This document shows positions 7,606 through 17,176 of a stretch of DNA of 64,000 nt, piece after piece. The notes below the pieces were generated by a model. The model was not told the origin of the DNA. It saw nothing but the letters and a program-made list of their open reading frames with translations, and did not search any database. Position numbers and translations under genes: made by a program. The stretch lies in assembly GCA_029310945.1 (NCBI GenBank), contig JARJFC010000020.1, positions 1 through 64,000 on the forward strand. Direction: 5' to 3'. The stretch's first letter is position 1. Each line of letters begins with the position of its first letter. This DNA comes from Leptospira sp. 96542. Its GTDB lineage: Bacteria > Spirochaetota > Leptospiria > Leptospirales > Leptospiraceae.

Positions 7606-10600
7606 ATGTCATCTATTGGAAAATTTATCGCAGACAAAACGCTGATTATACAGTTTATTTTAGTTCTTTTGATTTTGATTGGCCTATCTAGGCTTTTATC
7701 GATGCACAGAGAAGCCTTCCCAAATGTTGCATTGGATAAAATTGTCGTTGAAGCGCCGTTACCTGGTGCAACACCAGAAGAAATTGAAAGACTTGTAGCT
7801 ATACCAATTGAAAAAAAATTAAGAGCAGTAGCAAAAATTGACAAAATAAGAAGTTATAACTTAGAAAACGTCAGTGTAATTATGATATTTATTGTCGAAG
7901 GCACCAAAAATACCAAAAAAGTTTTAGATGATATTAAGGATGCGGTCGATTCTGCTCGTTTGCCTGATAATGCTCAGAAACCAAAAGTAAGAGAGATTAC
8001 TACAGAAAAACAGGAAGTGATTAGTTTAGCACTTTCATTAAAAGAGAATTCGGAAAACACAATAGATGACTATCGCAAACTCAGAAATACTGCGGATAGT
8101 TTTGAAAATAGATTTTTCCAAATCAAAGAAATTGCAGAAGTCGAAAAAATAGGATACCGCAATAGAGAATTTTTAGTCGAAGTTAATCCCCATGCACTGA
8201 ATGCGAAAGAAGTAGGTTTAAATACAGTGCTCAATGCCTTGGGTTCACGTAACATTAACATGCCTTCAGGAGTATTAAAAGTAAATGGCTCCGAGTATTT
8301 ACTTCGAACTCGTGGCGATTTTGAAGAAACCAAAGATATGTTAAATGTTCCTATATTAGGTAACGAATTTGGGTTTGCTACTGTTTTAAAGGACATTGCA
8401 CGAGTAGTGGATGGTTTTGAAGAAGAAAAAACCTTCGAAAAAATTGACGGTAAAAACAGTGTAATATTAAGAATTTGGAAATCCGATCAAGCCGATATCA
8501 TAACCACTGCAGATACTGTGAAAGATGTAGTATCTGAAATGGAAAAACAATACCCAGATATCAATTTGAAAATTTACGAAGACAAAAGTAAGGATGTTAG
8601 GCGCCAGTTAGGAGATCTAATTTTGAATTTCGAAACTGGGTTGTTTTTAGTTCTAATGTCTTTAATTTTTATTTTAGGTATGCGTTTGAGTTTGATGATA
8701 AGCGTCGCGATTATCTTCATATTTCTTATATCGTTTATATTTTTGAAACAGTTCGGGTTTACAATTAACACCATTACAATTTTTGGAATGGTCATGGTTC
8801 TTGGAATGATGGTAGACAATTCAATTGTTGTAGCAGAAAACACATATCGCCTAATGCAAGAGGGTATGGACCGTAGAGACGCGATTCTGCAAACTTTTAA
8901 AGATGTGCTTGTGCCACTTCTTGTTTCTTTTTTGGTAATTTCTGCAGCCTTTTTCCCGCTACTTTTTATGAGCGGAGTCATTGGTAAATTTATCTTAGGA
9001 ATTCCTGCCGTTGTGCTCGTGACATTGGCAAGTTCATTAATATTTGCTCTAGTTTTTTTGCCAAACTGGTTGAATAAATTTTTACCTCATCGTCTGGAAA
9101 AGAAAAAATACAGCTCAACTACGACCGAAGAAAAAGAGGGTTCGTTTGGAGTAATTATTTCAGGTTACAAACGAACGATGGGTTTTGCTTTAAAACATCG
9201 TGTTTTTGTATTGGCAATGTTTACTTTTATATTCTTTTTTACTATGTTTCTTGCAGGAAAATTTTTGCCTTTCGTAATGTTTCCTTCTGGAAGTGAAGAA
9301 GAGATCGAAATTAAAATGTGGATGCCAATTGGAACCACTCTCAATAAAAACTTGAGCATCATTGATAACATGGAACCAACTTTAGTTAGTTATGCGGGTG
9401 ATGATTTTGTTCATCTCCGAAGTAGGGTTGGAATACATGAAAATCCAATTACCGATCCGAAACCAGGCTTAGAAGTACATCGGTCTCATTTAATGTTAAA
9501 ACTTGTTCCCGCTGCGGACAGAAAGATATGGTCCGATGCACGGGTGCTTGTCCAAAAAATTAGAGATTATATCGAAGAAGGAAAGGTATCTGGTCAAATT
9601 CCTAAGGAAATGATTTACGATGTGAATGCGAAAATCAAAGGGCCTCCTGTGGGAAAACCTGTGAGTCTGGAAATTCGCGGCTCCGACTTTAATACGATCC
9701 AAGAAATTGCCGAATTGTATAAATCTGAGCTACTAAAGATGGATGGAGTTTCTGACATTCGAATTGATTTAGAGTTGGGTAAAGAAGAGTATCGTTTTTT
9801 TGTGAAAGATGATATTGCTGGTCGAACTGATGTTAGTGCAAGGGATATCGCACGTTCGATTCGCACTGCTTTTAATGGTGAAATTGCATCTACTATTAGT
9901 AAAGGTGAAGACAAAATTAATATCCTGGTTCGATTTCCTGAAGAGTATCGGCATTCTGTTCGCAGTTTGGATCTAGTGAAAGTTGAAAATAGAAACAGAA
10001 GACTTGTTCCTTTGAATCAGGTAGCATATTTTAAAAAAGATCGTGATTATTCAATGATCAATCGCCAAGATTTACAACGCGTAGTTCGTTTGGAAGCTAC
10101 TGTTGATACAAACAAAACCACTTCTCTTTTTGTGAATCGCCAATTGAAAACATTGGTGAATGTAGATAAGTTTCTGGGTTACTCAGTAATATTTGGCGGT
10201 GAACAAGAAGATGCTGGTAAATCTTTTCGGGATTTAGGAATTTCAATGTTGCTCGCCGTCGCTGTTATATTTGGAATTTTTATTATATATTTCAACTCAA
10301 TCGGTACTACTACAGTCATCATAGGATCTATTCCTTTTGGGATCGTGGGAGTACTTTTTGCACTCATGACTCATGGAATGCCTTTGAGTTTTATGAGTAC
10401 ACTTGCTATAGTGGCTCTCAGTGGTTCCATTGTTGCAAATACACTCATTCTCATTACATTCATTGAAGAGCTTCGAATGAAGGGAATGGATATAGAGGAT
10501 GCAATTATTAACGGTGGAGCAATCCGCCTTCGTCCAATATTTTTGACTACGATTAGTACTGTGATTGGGCTCGTTCCGAGTGCTTATGGGATTCCGACAT

Positions 10601-10761
10601 TGGATCCGTTTGTTCAGCCTCTGTCTCTTGCATTCGGATGGGGATTATTCTTTGCAACTGGAGTAACGCTTGTGTTTGTTCCTGTACTGTATAGGATTAA
10701 AGAAGATTTTAAACATATCTTCAACCGTTTTTCGTTACGATTCATTAAAGGTGAAAAATAG
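7606..10761 (+). CDS. RND-family efflux permease (AcrB/MexF-like)
   Basis: A 1051-residue inner-membrane proton-driven exporter with the RND layout: TM1 at about residues 13-30, a large periplasmic porter loop, TM2-6 at about 340-490, a second loop, then TM8-12 at the C-terminus. The TM4 motif GMVMVLGMMVDNSIVVAEN contains Asp404, but the adjacent second Asp of AcrB is Asn405. AGGAAG precedes the ATG. No membrane-fusion protein or outer-membrane channel gene lies beside it, so these partners must be elsewhere or it works alone. A strong hairpin follows at 10779-10803. Substrate unknown. Confidence 0.88.
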   Translation: MSSIGKFIADKTLIIQFILVLLILIGLSRLLSMHREAFPNVALDKIVVEAPLPGATPEEIERLVAIPIEKKLRAVAKIDKIRSYNLENVSVIMIFIVEGTKNTKKVLDDIKDAVDSARLPDNAQKPKVREITTEKQEVISLALSLKENSENTIDDYRKLRNTADSFENRFFQIKEIAEVEKIGYRNREFLVEVNPHALNAKEVGLNTVLNALGSRNINMPSGVLKVNGSEYLLRTRGDFEETKDMLNVPILGNEFGFATVLKDIARVVDGFEEEKTFEKIDGKNSVILRIWKSDQADIITTADTVKDVVSEMEKQYPDINLKIYEDKSKDVRRQLGDLILNFETGLFLVLMSLIFILGMRLSLMISVAIIFIFLISFIFLKQFGFTINTITIFGMVMVLGMMVDNSIVVAENTYRLMQEGMDRRDAILQTFKDVLVPLLVSFLVISAAFFPLLFMSGVIGKFILGIPAVVLVTLASSLIFALVFLPNWLNKFLPHRLEKKKYSSTTTEEKEGSFGVIISGYKRTMGFALKHRVFVLAMFTFIFFFTMFLAGKFLPFVMFPSGSEEEIEIKMWMPIGTTLNKNLSIIDNMEPTLVSYAGDDFVHLRSRVGIHENPITDPKPGLEVHRSHLMLKLVPAADRKIWSDARVLVQKIRDYIEEGKVSGQIPKEMIYDVNAKIKGPPVGKPVSLEIRGSDFNTIQEIAELYKSELLKMDGVSDIRIDLELGKEEYRFFVKDDIAGRTDVSARDIARSIRTAFNGEIASTISKGEDKINILVRFPEEYRHSVRSLDLVKVENRNRRLVPLNQVAYFKKDRDYSMINRQDLQRVVRLEATVDTNKTTSLFVNRQLKTLVNVDKFLGYSVIFGGEQEDAGKSFRDLGISMLLAVAVIFGIFIIYFNSIGTTTVIIGSIPFGIVGVLFALMTHGMPLSFMSTLAIVALSGSIVANTLILITFIEELRMKGMDIEDAIINGGAIRLRPIFLTTISTVIGLVPSAYGIPTLDPFVQPLSLAFGWGLFFATGVTLVFVPVLYRIKEDFKHIFNRFSLRFIKGEK

Positions 10762-10778
10762 AATAGTTTGAATGCATC

Positions 10779-10803
10779 CACCTTCCTGCGATCGGAAGGT
10801 GGA
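10779..10803. terminator. Bidirectional stem-loop terminator
   Basis: A perfect 9-bp stem CCACCTTCC/GGAAGGTGG with 7-nt loop TGCGATC lies between the convergent RND pump and YiaA-like genes. An AT-rich stretch follows on the plus side. Position and symmetry suit termination from both sides. Confidence 0.75.
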
Positions 10804-10809
10804 AATATT

Positions 10810-11247
10810 TTATGTTTTTGATTTCGGAGAAAGGGATGGTTGGATTTGATCCTCCGCCATACGAGAATCTCTAATATTTTTTTGCACGGCAACTGAAGCA
10901 AACAAACTCAAAACAAAAGCGATTCCGAAAAAACCTTTTTCACTCAAAGTGAGTGTTGCATTCCATAAACCAATAAGTAACAAAAGTAATGTGAGGCAAA
11001 CGGAGAACCAACAAAGACCAATGTAAATTCCAGTGACAAAAAGTCCTTCCAGTTGATCCCTCACTGTTTTTTGGAGGGAAACAGCAGAAAATAGGCCATA
11101 CATCAAAATTGTAATGTAGAATCCTTTTTCGTTTAACATCATGTCGGAATTCCAAATGCCGATTACGAAAGTAGACATCCCAAGTAGAAGGGAAACCCAA
11201 GAGGCTCCAACGAATGCAATAGATGGTTTTTGAGGTTGAGGTAACAT
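10810..11247 (-). CDS. YiaA/YiaB-family inner membrane protein
   Basis: A 145-residue four-helix membrane protein made of two copies of the YiaAB two-helix module. Repeat one has GIWNSDMMLNEKGFY followed by SLQKTVRD; repeat two has GLWNATLTLSEKGFF followed by VQKNIRD. These W-N...L.EKG and QK..RD signatures define the family. The function of the family is not established. The gene has its own short transcription unit, converging on the RND pump across a terminator. Confidence 0.88.
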   Translation of the reverse strand: MLPQPQKPSIAFVGASWVSLLLGMSTFVIGIWNSDMMLNEKGFYITILMYGLFSAVSLQKTVRDQLEGLFVTGIYIGLCWFSVCLTLLLLLIGLWNATLTLSEKGFFGIAFVLSLFASVAVQKNIRDSRMAEDQIQPSLSPKSKT

Positions 11248-11568
11248 TAGTAACGTTTATGAATGTCTTGGTTTCTTGGTCAAGATTTTTTGACGACTTT
11301 TGTGTATCTTATATGTTAGAAAAATGTTATCTGTCGATTAAGACTGGTAATAAACTAGTTTAAAATCTACTTTGTTTGGCTATATTATTTTATAATATTA
11401 TGAAATATATGTTCATTACTTCAGGAAGAAATCGCAATTTTAATCACAGGTCGACCTTCATTTTGTATTTTTTTCGAATTTCCCCTTTGTTTTTCTGATT
11501 TTCATCGGATTTTAGTTGATACTGAGTCTTATTATCAAAAAATGGAGATTATGCAGTGAGGGAAAAAT
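11248..11568. other. Intergenic region with Fur-like operator
   Basis: This 321-base AT-rich gap separates the divergent YiaA-like and PepSY genes. It should contain both promoters. The only discrete element I can support is the Fur-like site at 11516-11538; no gene or RNA is evident in the rest. Confidence 0.5.
11516..11538 (+). promoter_or_regulatory. Fur-box-like operator upstream of PepSY gene
   Basis: The core GATACTGAGTCTTATTATC matches the 19-bp Fur consensus at 14 positions, flanked by TTGATA and TATCAA arms. The first 11 bases, TTGATACTGAG, recur exactly in the site upstream of the TonB-dependent receptor at 15563-15585, which supports a common iron regulator. Confidence 0.6.
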
Positions 11569-12663
11569 TTGAAAGCAAAAACATGGTACAAAATGCACAC
11601 GATACTCGGAGTTTTTGGTGCAACATTTTTACTTGTTCTCGGTATAACAGGATCACTACTTGTTTATGGTATCGAATTACAAGCGCTAATTGATCCTAAT
11701 CCAATATCTGCTGAAACGAATCGGCTTTCCTTTGATGAATTGTACAAGCGGTTTTTGACTCAAACTCCAGAAGGGAGTGTGGCAGGCTGGCTAAAATCTG
11801 ATTTAGAAAACCAACCTGATCAAATTTGGTTCCATGACAAAACAATGAATGATACAGAGAGAGTCTACTTACTCAACCCTTACACAGGTAAAGTTGCTGG
11901 CACTTTGAAAGATGATCGGAGTGACAGTTTGTACGGTTTTTTGCTAGTTTTGCATTATAGTTTGTTTCTCGGAGGAGTGGGTTACTTTATAACTGGTTGT
12001 TTTGCTTTTATATATTTGCTTTTAGCAATCTCAGGAATACGTTTATACAGAAACTTTTGGAAAAGTTTGTTTCGATTGAGATTTAAGGAGAGTTTTCGGA
12101 TGATGTTTTCCGATATCCATAAATTTATTGGAATCAACTTCATTTGGTTTCACTTGATTCTTGCGATAACGGGTGGTTGGTGGAGTCTTCGTGATACTGT
12201 GATTTTAGAATTTCCAGAAGAAAAACTTGTTTACGGGCTTTGGTCGGAAAACAATTCAATTGACAGGCTCATTGATGAAACAAAAAAACAGATTCCTGGG
12301 TTTTCTATTGGATATATTGCTTTTCCCCATCATTCCAAAACAGATCCTATCGGGTTTTATGGAAATAGGATTCATTCAAGTAGTTTTGAAAGTAGATATG
12401 GATCCTTCATCCAATATGATACAAAAACTAATCGTATCATGCGAATGGTCGATATATCAAAGGCTTCTATTGCTGATCAGATACTTGATTCTTTTCGGCC
12501 ACTACATTTTGGAACATTTGCAAATCACATTAGTAAAATCATTTGGGTATTTTGTGGACTAAGCCCTGCAGTTCTTGCGATCAGTGGCCTGTGTATATTT
12601 TATTCCAAATTTAAGGATAAAAAAAAGAGAACCCAAAAATTAGTTTCGAGTTCTCTTCATTGA
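11569..12663 (+). CDS. PepSY-associated transmembrane protein
   Basis: A 364-residue membrane protein of the PepSY_TM family. The first helix is at about residues 11-35 (TFLLVLGITGSLLVYG), then an extracytoplasmic PepSY-like region with YLLNPYTGKVAG, paired helices at about 130-165, HKFIGINFIWFHLILAITGG, and a final helix near the C-terminus. Conserved His residues (LHYSLFLGG, HKFIG, FHLIL, LHFG) fit the haem- or metal-linked reductase role suggested for this family in siderophore-iron release. A TTG start at 11569 is used, with AGTGAGG upstream; ATG at 11593 is the alternative. The Fur-like site and nearby TonB-dependent receptor support iron uptake. Confidence 0.8.
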   Translation: MKAKTWYKMHTILGVFGATFLLVLGITGSLLVYGIELQALIDPNPISAETNRLSFDELYKRFLTQTPEGSVAGWLKSDLENQPDQIWFHDKTMNDTERVYLLNPYTGKVAGTLKDDRSDSLYGFLLVLHYSLFLGGVGYFITGCFAFIYLLLAISGIRLYRNFWKSLFRLRFKESFRMMFSDIHKFIGINFIWFHLILAITGGWWSLRDTVILEFPEEKLVYGLWSENNSIDRLIDETKKQIPGFSIGYIAFPHHSKTDPIGFYGNRIHSSSFESRYGSFIQYDTKTNRIMRMVDISKASIADQILDSFRPLHFGTFANHISKIIWVFCGLSPAVLAISGLCIFYSKFKDKKKRTQKLVSSSLH

Positions 12664-12683
12664 TTCAGAAAAAAAAGTTTAGT

Positions 12684-13247
12684 TTATTGCCAGCATTGGC
12701 TCGGGTCGTAACAAACATAGGTTCCTTTATTTTGTTCACATGCTTCCTTAGCATTTTTTAGGTTGGTAACTCCGTAATAAATGAATGCGGGAATCAAATA
12801 ATCGTGTTCACCTTGGTAAGTGTAAGCATAAGGAATTAAATCATTAATACCATCAACACCGTCATAATGACATGCAGAAATTTTATTATTTATTGTACAT
12901 GGACCTGCCATTTTTTCTACGATAATGTCTACACCGATTGCGTTCCCGATGGTTGCATAAGTTTGATCAATGTCTTTTTCCCATTCAGCTTGTTTTTCAA
13001 GGTAAGCCGTCGAATATTCACGGCAAAACAAATGTACCCCTGCTCTTGTTTTGAAACGATGACTATAAGCAATGTTTAAACCTAAACGTTGACCTTCACT
13101 GGCGCTAGCAGCATTAATTGCTTGTAAGGCTAACATTTCTGTTAACTCGTTATTGGATATTTTTTCTTTAGGATTGAATAGGTCGCAATTGATTATAATT
13201 GCCCCAAATAAAAATATACCAATCGTATTGGTGATTAGTTTGTTCAT
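12684..13247 (-). CDS. Lipoprotein of unknown function
   Basis: A 187-residue lipoprotein: hydrophobic signal (IGIFLFGAIIINC), lipobox IIINC with Cys21 as the anchor, then a polar mature part containing six further cysteines, two of them in the C-terminal CYDPSQCWQ. GGAG lies six bases before the ATG. It follows the TonB-dependent receptor gene on the same strand after 14 bases, so it is probably co-transcribed with it and may help ligand capture at the outer membrane. No domain is recognised. Confidence 0.75.
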   Translation of the reverse strand: MNKLITNTIGIFLFGAIIINCDLFNPKEKISNNELTEMLALQAINAASASEGQRLGLNIAYSHRFKTRAGVHLFCREYSTAYLEKQAEWEKDIDQTYATIGNAIGVDIIVEKMAGPCTINNKISACHYDGVDGINDLIPYAYTYQGEHDYLIPAFIYYGVTNLKNAKEACEQNKGTYVCYDPSQCWQ

Positions 13248-13261
13248 TTTGATCTCCGTGA

Positions 13262-15520
13262 TTAAATTTTATAAGTTAATATAAATCCGAATGTTTTTGG
13301 TGCCCCTGGGACAGCTTGGAAAGTTCCGTCGATATACGAAGTAAAGTAGTATCTGTTTTCTATATTATTCATATATACATAACCAGATAAAGTATCTGTT
13401 TCATAGCCTACTTTTGCATTGATAACATAGTAGGGGTCGCTATAAACTGTGTTATCTGCAGCAAAGAACATTTTTCCAACAGCTTGGAACTCGCCTCTAA
13501 AGAATATACCCAAAGAATTGCGGTATTGTAAGTAGCTAACAATGTCGAATTTTGGGATAAAATGAACCCATTTCCCATCAAAATTACGATTTAAAACAGT
13601 ATCAGTAAATTTATTGAAAATTCCTTCCGTATAACCAGCAGAAGCCCCAAGTTTGAAATCTTGGTGCGGTTTTAAAAATGTTTCTAATTCATAACCACGA
13701 ATGGTAACCATCTCCGCATTTAAGTTTACGTATTGAGAAAGATTGATAGCACGAACAACATGGAAGTCTTTGGTTTCGGTATAAAATTGTGTGTATTTAA
13801 ATCCAAATTTTCCTTTAAAAAATTCAGACTTAAATCCAGCTTCTATCGTATCATTAATTTCTGGCTTGAATGCCGCCAGATTTGGATTGTTCATTACTGT
13901 GCTATAACCGGCGTTTTTGTATCCTCTGCTGAATCCTATAAAAACCATAAAATTTTCAGTGGGTTTAAAATCAAAAATCATCCGTGAAACATTATAGTTA
14001 TAATTATTTTTGATGGAGTATGGGTTTGATAGGATGATAGTTCCACCTAATGGGTTTAAACCCATGATACCCACAGCTTTTTCCATATGTGATAAATAAC
14101 TCTCTTGTCGTTCTAACCTAGCTCCAAGAGTGACTGTGAATTTTTCTGCAAACGTATAACTATTGTGAGTATAGAAACTGATGTTTTTATCTTCCAACCT
14201 AGATATGTTTTTTTCCTGTGCTGGTGCGTGTAAGCCAGGAAAATCATTGATTACATAAACCTGAACTCTGTGTTCACGTGCCTGATCAATATCCGTTAAT
14301 TTTTTTGATAAAAATACCCCTACTTTGAATTGTAGTGGATCATGTTTATTTTTGGATTCTAAATATGTATCGTTTAATACTGTTGTGGATTTTTCCATGT
14401 AAACTGAACGGTTTTGGTCTACCTTGGTAAAATCAGAATCTGCGGTGATAGGGTCTATTTCCATTCGCCTGAGTGCAGTAGCTGTTTTTAATACAGCTCC
14501 AGAGAATTTTGTTGCAGTTGCCAGTGAGTATGTATTTCCGGTTACATTACTTTGACCTTCGTAATCCCAATAGACTTTTCTGTCACCGTTCGAGCGATTT
14601 ATGTATGTTCCGTAAAGTTTAGAACAATTGTCTGGCAGTGCAACACAACCTTGTAACAATGCTTTACGACGTTCCGTTTCTGCCCCCTGGTAATTTACTA
14701 AATTGAGAGCACCATCATCAAAACTCTCTGCACTTATTTGCAAATCAGCCTCGAAGTCTTCTGTTGGAGTATAAAAAAAACGTACCCTACCAGCTTTGCC
14801 TCTCCTTCCGTCTGGTTTTGTTGAATATATGTCAACTGGTGTTTCATAAGGCCTGTTATTTGGATAATAAAATCCTGTTATATTGCGAAGATATCCTTCT
14901 CTTTCTGTTGTTTTACCTGCAACACCAAAGAACAACTTATCATTTATGATGGGAGCGCTATAATAAGCAGACATCTCTTGTTTTTTATAATTGCCAGCAT
15001 CGTATGTTATTTTTCCTTCCGGAGTGTTCGTTGGTTTTTTAGTTTTGATTTCAACGACCCCACCTTGAAAATTTTTGCCGAACAGAGTTGCCTGGCTTCC
15101 CCGATAAACTTCAATATTTTCGAGTGCATATAATTCGGTATTCATCGCCACATTGTCGTTAAGTGGGATTCCGTCTAAAATCAATCCAACTGCGGGTTCA
15201 CTAAAAGCTATGCTACGCATACCTCGAATATTAAAATATGTGAAATTTCGTGATCCCGAATCAATGATCGAAAAATTGGGTACTTGTTTGTCAATGTCTG
15301 CAGTGCGATTGATACCAGCGTCCTGAATATCCTGTTCATTTAAGCGACTGATGCTGTTAGGTGTTCGGAGGATCTCTTTATCTCTTTGGTCTTTTTTTGC
15401 CTTTACGACAATCCCTCCTGTTTCTTGCGCAGACAAAGATGCAGTGAGCAAAAGTAAACTTAGCGAGAATAACGAAATTCTTTTAAAAAAGTGAGAGTGA
15501 GACGCAAAACCATGACTCAT
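13262..15520 (-). CDS. TonB-dependent outer-membrane receptor
   Basis: A 752-residue outer-membrane importer. A signal peptide ends near SLSAQ. A TonB-box-like GGIVVKA follows, then a plug domain at about 45-165 (TPNSISRLNEQDIQDAG, FNIRGMRS, VGLILDGIPL, IEVYRGSQATLFGKN) and a long beta-barrel to the C-terminus (FGFILTYKI). It imports ferric siderophores, haem or vitamin-type ligands with energy from TonB/ExbBD, none of which is in the window. The Fur-like site 43 bases upstream and the PepSY gene point to iron; the exact substrate is unknown. The lipoprotein gene follows closely. Confidence 0.92.
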   Translation of the reverse strand: MSHGFASHSHFFKRISLFSLSLLLLTASLSAQETGGIVVKAKKDQRDKEILRTPNSISRLNEQDIQDAGINRTADIDKQVPNFSIIDSGSRNFTYFNIRGMRSIAFSEPAVGLILDGIPLNDNVAMNTELYALENIEVYRGSQATLFGKNFQGGVVEIKTKKPTNTPEGKITYDAGNYKKQEMSAYYSAPIINDKLFFGVAGKTTEREGYLRNITGFYYPNNRPYETPVDIYSTKPDGRRGKAGRVRFFYTPTEDFEADLQISAESFDDGALNLVNYQGAETERRKALLQGCVALPDNCSKLYGTYINRSNGDRKVYWDYEGQSNVTGNTYSLATATKFSGAVLKTATALRRMEIDPITADSDFTKVDQNRSVYMEKSTTVLNDTYLESKNKHDPLQFKVGVFLSKKLTDIDQAREHRVQVYVINDFPGLHAPAQEKNISRLEDKNISFYTHNSYTFAEKFTVTLGARLERQESYLSHMEKAVGIMGLNPLGGTIILSNPYSIKNNYNYNVSRMIFDFKPTENFMVFIGFSRGYKNAGYSTVMNNPNLAAFKPEINDTIEAGFKSEFFKGKFGFKYTQFYTETKDFHVVRAINLSQYVNLNAEMVTIRGYELETFLKPHQDFKLGASAGYTEGIFNKFTDTVLNRNFDGKWVHFIPKFDIVSYLQYRNSLGIFFRGEFQAVGKMFFAADNTVYSDPYYVINAKVGYETDTLSGYVYMNNIENRYYFTSYIDGTFQAVPGAPKTFGFILTYKI

Positions 15521-15562
15521 GAATCCAAAGTTTGAAAATAGCTCAAAAAGTCTAGTTAATAA

Positions 15563-15585
15563 ATGAGATAGAATCTCAGTATCAA
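15563..15585 (-). promoter_or_regulatory. Fur-box-like operator upstream of TonB-dependent receptor
   Basis: On the minus strand the core GATACTGAGATTCTATCTC matches the Fur consensus at 13 of 19 positions and begins with the same TTGATACTGAG as the site before the PepSY gene. It lies 43 bases upstream of the receptor ATG. Confidence 0.55.
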
Positions 15586-15733
15586 AATTTGAAATGAGAA
15601 CAATACTGTGACAAACGAATTTACGCTGTCAAAATAATGTAAATTTATACGGAGAAGGGCTGGGGATAGAGTTCGGTGTTAGGTGGTATTTTTTCTATTT
15701 GGTATGTAATGATGGTAAAAAGAATTTTTATCA

Positions 15734-16144
15734 TTAGAAATAATTTTTATGTTCTATAATTAAACATCTGTTTGAAACAACACGGATTCCATTTTGTTCA
15801 GCCTTTTTTTCCGCCTCTGGGTGAGAAATTCCTAACTGCAACCAAAGCACTTCCACACCACCCACTTCTAAAATTTCATCCACAAGTTCGGGGATTTTAT
15901 CAGAACTTCGAAATACATCTAAAAATTTTCTTTTTTCATTGGGAACATCTTTCAATGAGGTGAAAATTTCGAAACCGCCTACATTATGTGTTTTGGGATA
16001 AACTCCTGTTACGTTCCAACCTTTTTCGCGGATGTAAACCGGAACATAATGACTAGGTTTTTGTTCTGTAGGACTAAGCCCGTAGACAGTGATATTTGGG
16101 TAAGATAGTAATATGTTTTTGAATTCTGAATCTGAGACGTTCAT
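15734..16144 (-). CDS. CoA-binding domain protein (YccU-like)
   Basis: A 136-residue single-domain Rossmann-fold protein of the YccU/CoA-binding family: ITVYGLSPTEQKPSHYVPVY, GWNVTGVYPKTHNVGGFEIF, DVFRSSDKIPELVDEIL, EVLWLQLGISHPEA and NRCLIIEHK follow the usual order. Members bind CoA-like nucleotides; their physiological role is not settled. It forms a short unit upstream of the TonB-dependent receptor and behind the HD-GYP gene, with no obvious functional link to either. Confidence 0.85.
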   Translation of the reverse strand: MNVSDSEFKNILLSYPNITVYGLSPTEQKPSHYVPVYIREKGWNVTGVYPKTHNVGGFEIFTSLKDVPNEKRKFLDVFRSSDKIPELVDEILEVGGVEVLWLQLGISHPEAEKKAEQNGIRVVSNRCLIIEHKNYF

Positions 16145-16183
16145 CGAAAAGAGTGTATCACAAATAATGTAATTGGCGATACA

Positions 16184-17176
16184 TTAAATTACTTCTGGCC
16201 ATTGATTTTTTATTTCCAAAATTTTTGGCAGAACGTTAATGAATTTTTCAACCAAAATAGGATCAAAATGTGTACCAGATTCTTTTTTTAAAAAATCCAC
16301 TGCGGTCTCTACTTCCCATGCTTTTTTATATGGTCTGACAGTGGTTAATGCATCAAATACATCGGCAATTGCGATGATCCTTCCTTCCAAAGGAATATTC
16401 TCACCCTTAAGTTGAAAAGGATAACCAGTTCCATCAAATTTTTCATGATGAGTGATGGCAATGGATTTTGCTAATTTAAGTAAACTCGAATTATGATCAC
16501 CAATGATCTCAGCACCAATCTGAGGGTGTTGTTTCATAATTTCCCATTCATCTGGTGTTAGTTTGCCTGGTTTTTGTATAATCTGATCTGGTATTCCGAT
16601 TTTTCCTACATCATGCATTGGGGCTGCGTTTAGAATTTCATCTGCGGCCTCATTTGAATATCCGAAAGCCAATGCCAAAGTTTGGGAATAATGGCTCATA
16701 CGAATCACATGCATTCCCGTTTCATTGTCTTTGTATTCGGAAGCCATGCCTAAACGTTGTACGATCTGTAACCGAGTGGCTTTTACCTCGTTTACATCCA
16801 CGAGCGACAAGTGAGTTTTGATTCTAGCTTTTACAATCGGCGGGCTTACTGGTTTGGTTATATAATCAACCGCACCAAGTGTAAAACCTTTTTCTTCGTC
16901 ACCAATATCAGTAAGTGCGGTTACAAAAATGACTGGAATAAATTTTGTTTTATCATCCGATTTTAAAATTTTGCAAACATCATGACCTGTTGTTTCAGGC
17001 ATCATTACATCCAACAAAATTAGGTTTGGCGATTCAGAAATTGCAAGTTCAATTCCTTTTTTCCCATCTTTTGCGAATAGTAGATTATAATCATGTTGCA
17101 AAATTTCGTTCAATATTTGTAAGTTTGTTGGTTCATCATCTATGATTAAAATTTTTGACTTTGTATTCGTTGTCAT
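16184..17176 (-). CDS. Response regulator with HD-GYP domain
   Basis: A 330-residue RpfG-type protein. The receiver domain spans about 7-125, with acidic pocket DDE at 13-15, phospho-acceptor Asp56 in LLDVMMP and Lys108 in ITKP. The HD-GYP domain spans about 135-320, with HD at 188-189 (MHDVGK) and HHEKFDGTGYP, the signature of c-di-GMP phosphodiesterases. Its ATG directly follows the stop of the hybrid kinase gene with no gap, so the two are translationally coupled, and the kinase with its Hpt domain is the expected phosphodonor. The output would be lowering of c-di-GMP. Confidence 0.93.
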   Translation of the reverse strand: MTTNTKSKILIIDDEPTNLQILNEILQHDYNLLFAKDGKKGIELAISESPNLILLDVMMPETTGHDVCKILKSDDKTKFIPVIFVTALTDIGDEEKGFTLGAVDYITKPVSPPIVKARIKTHLSLVDVNEVKATRLQIVQRLGMASEYKDNETGMHVIRMSHYSQTLALAFGYSNEAADEILNAAPMHDVGKIGIPDQIIQKPGKLTPDEWEIMKQHPQIGAEIIGDHNSSLLKLAKSIAITHHEKFDGTGYPFQLKGENIPLEGRIIAIADVFDALTTVRPYKKAWEVETAVDFLKKESGTHFDPILVEKFINVLPKILEIKNQWPEVI

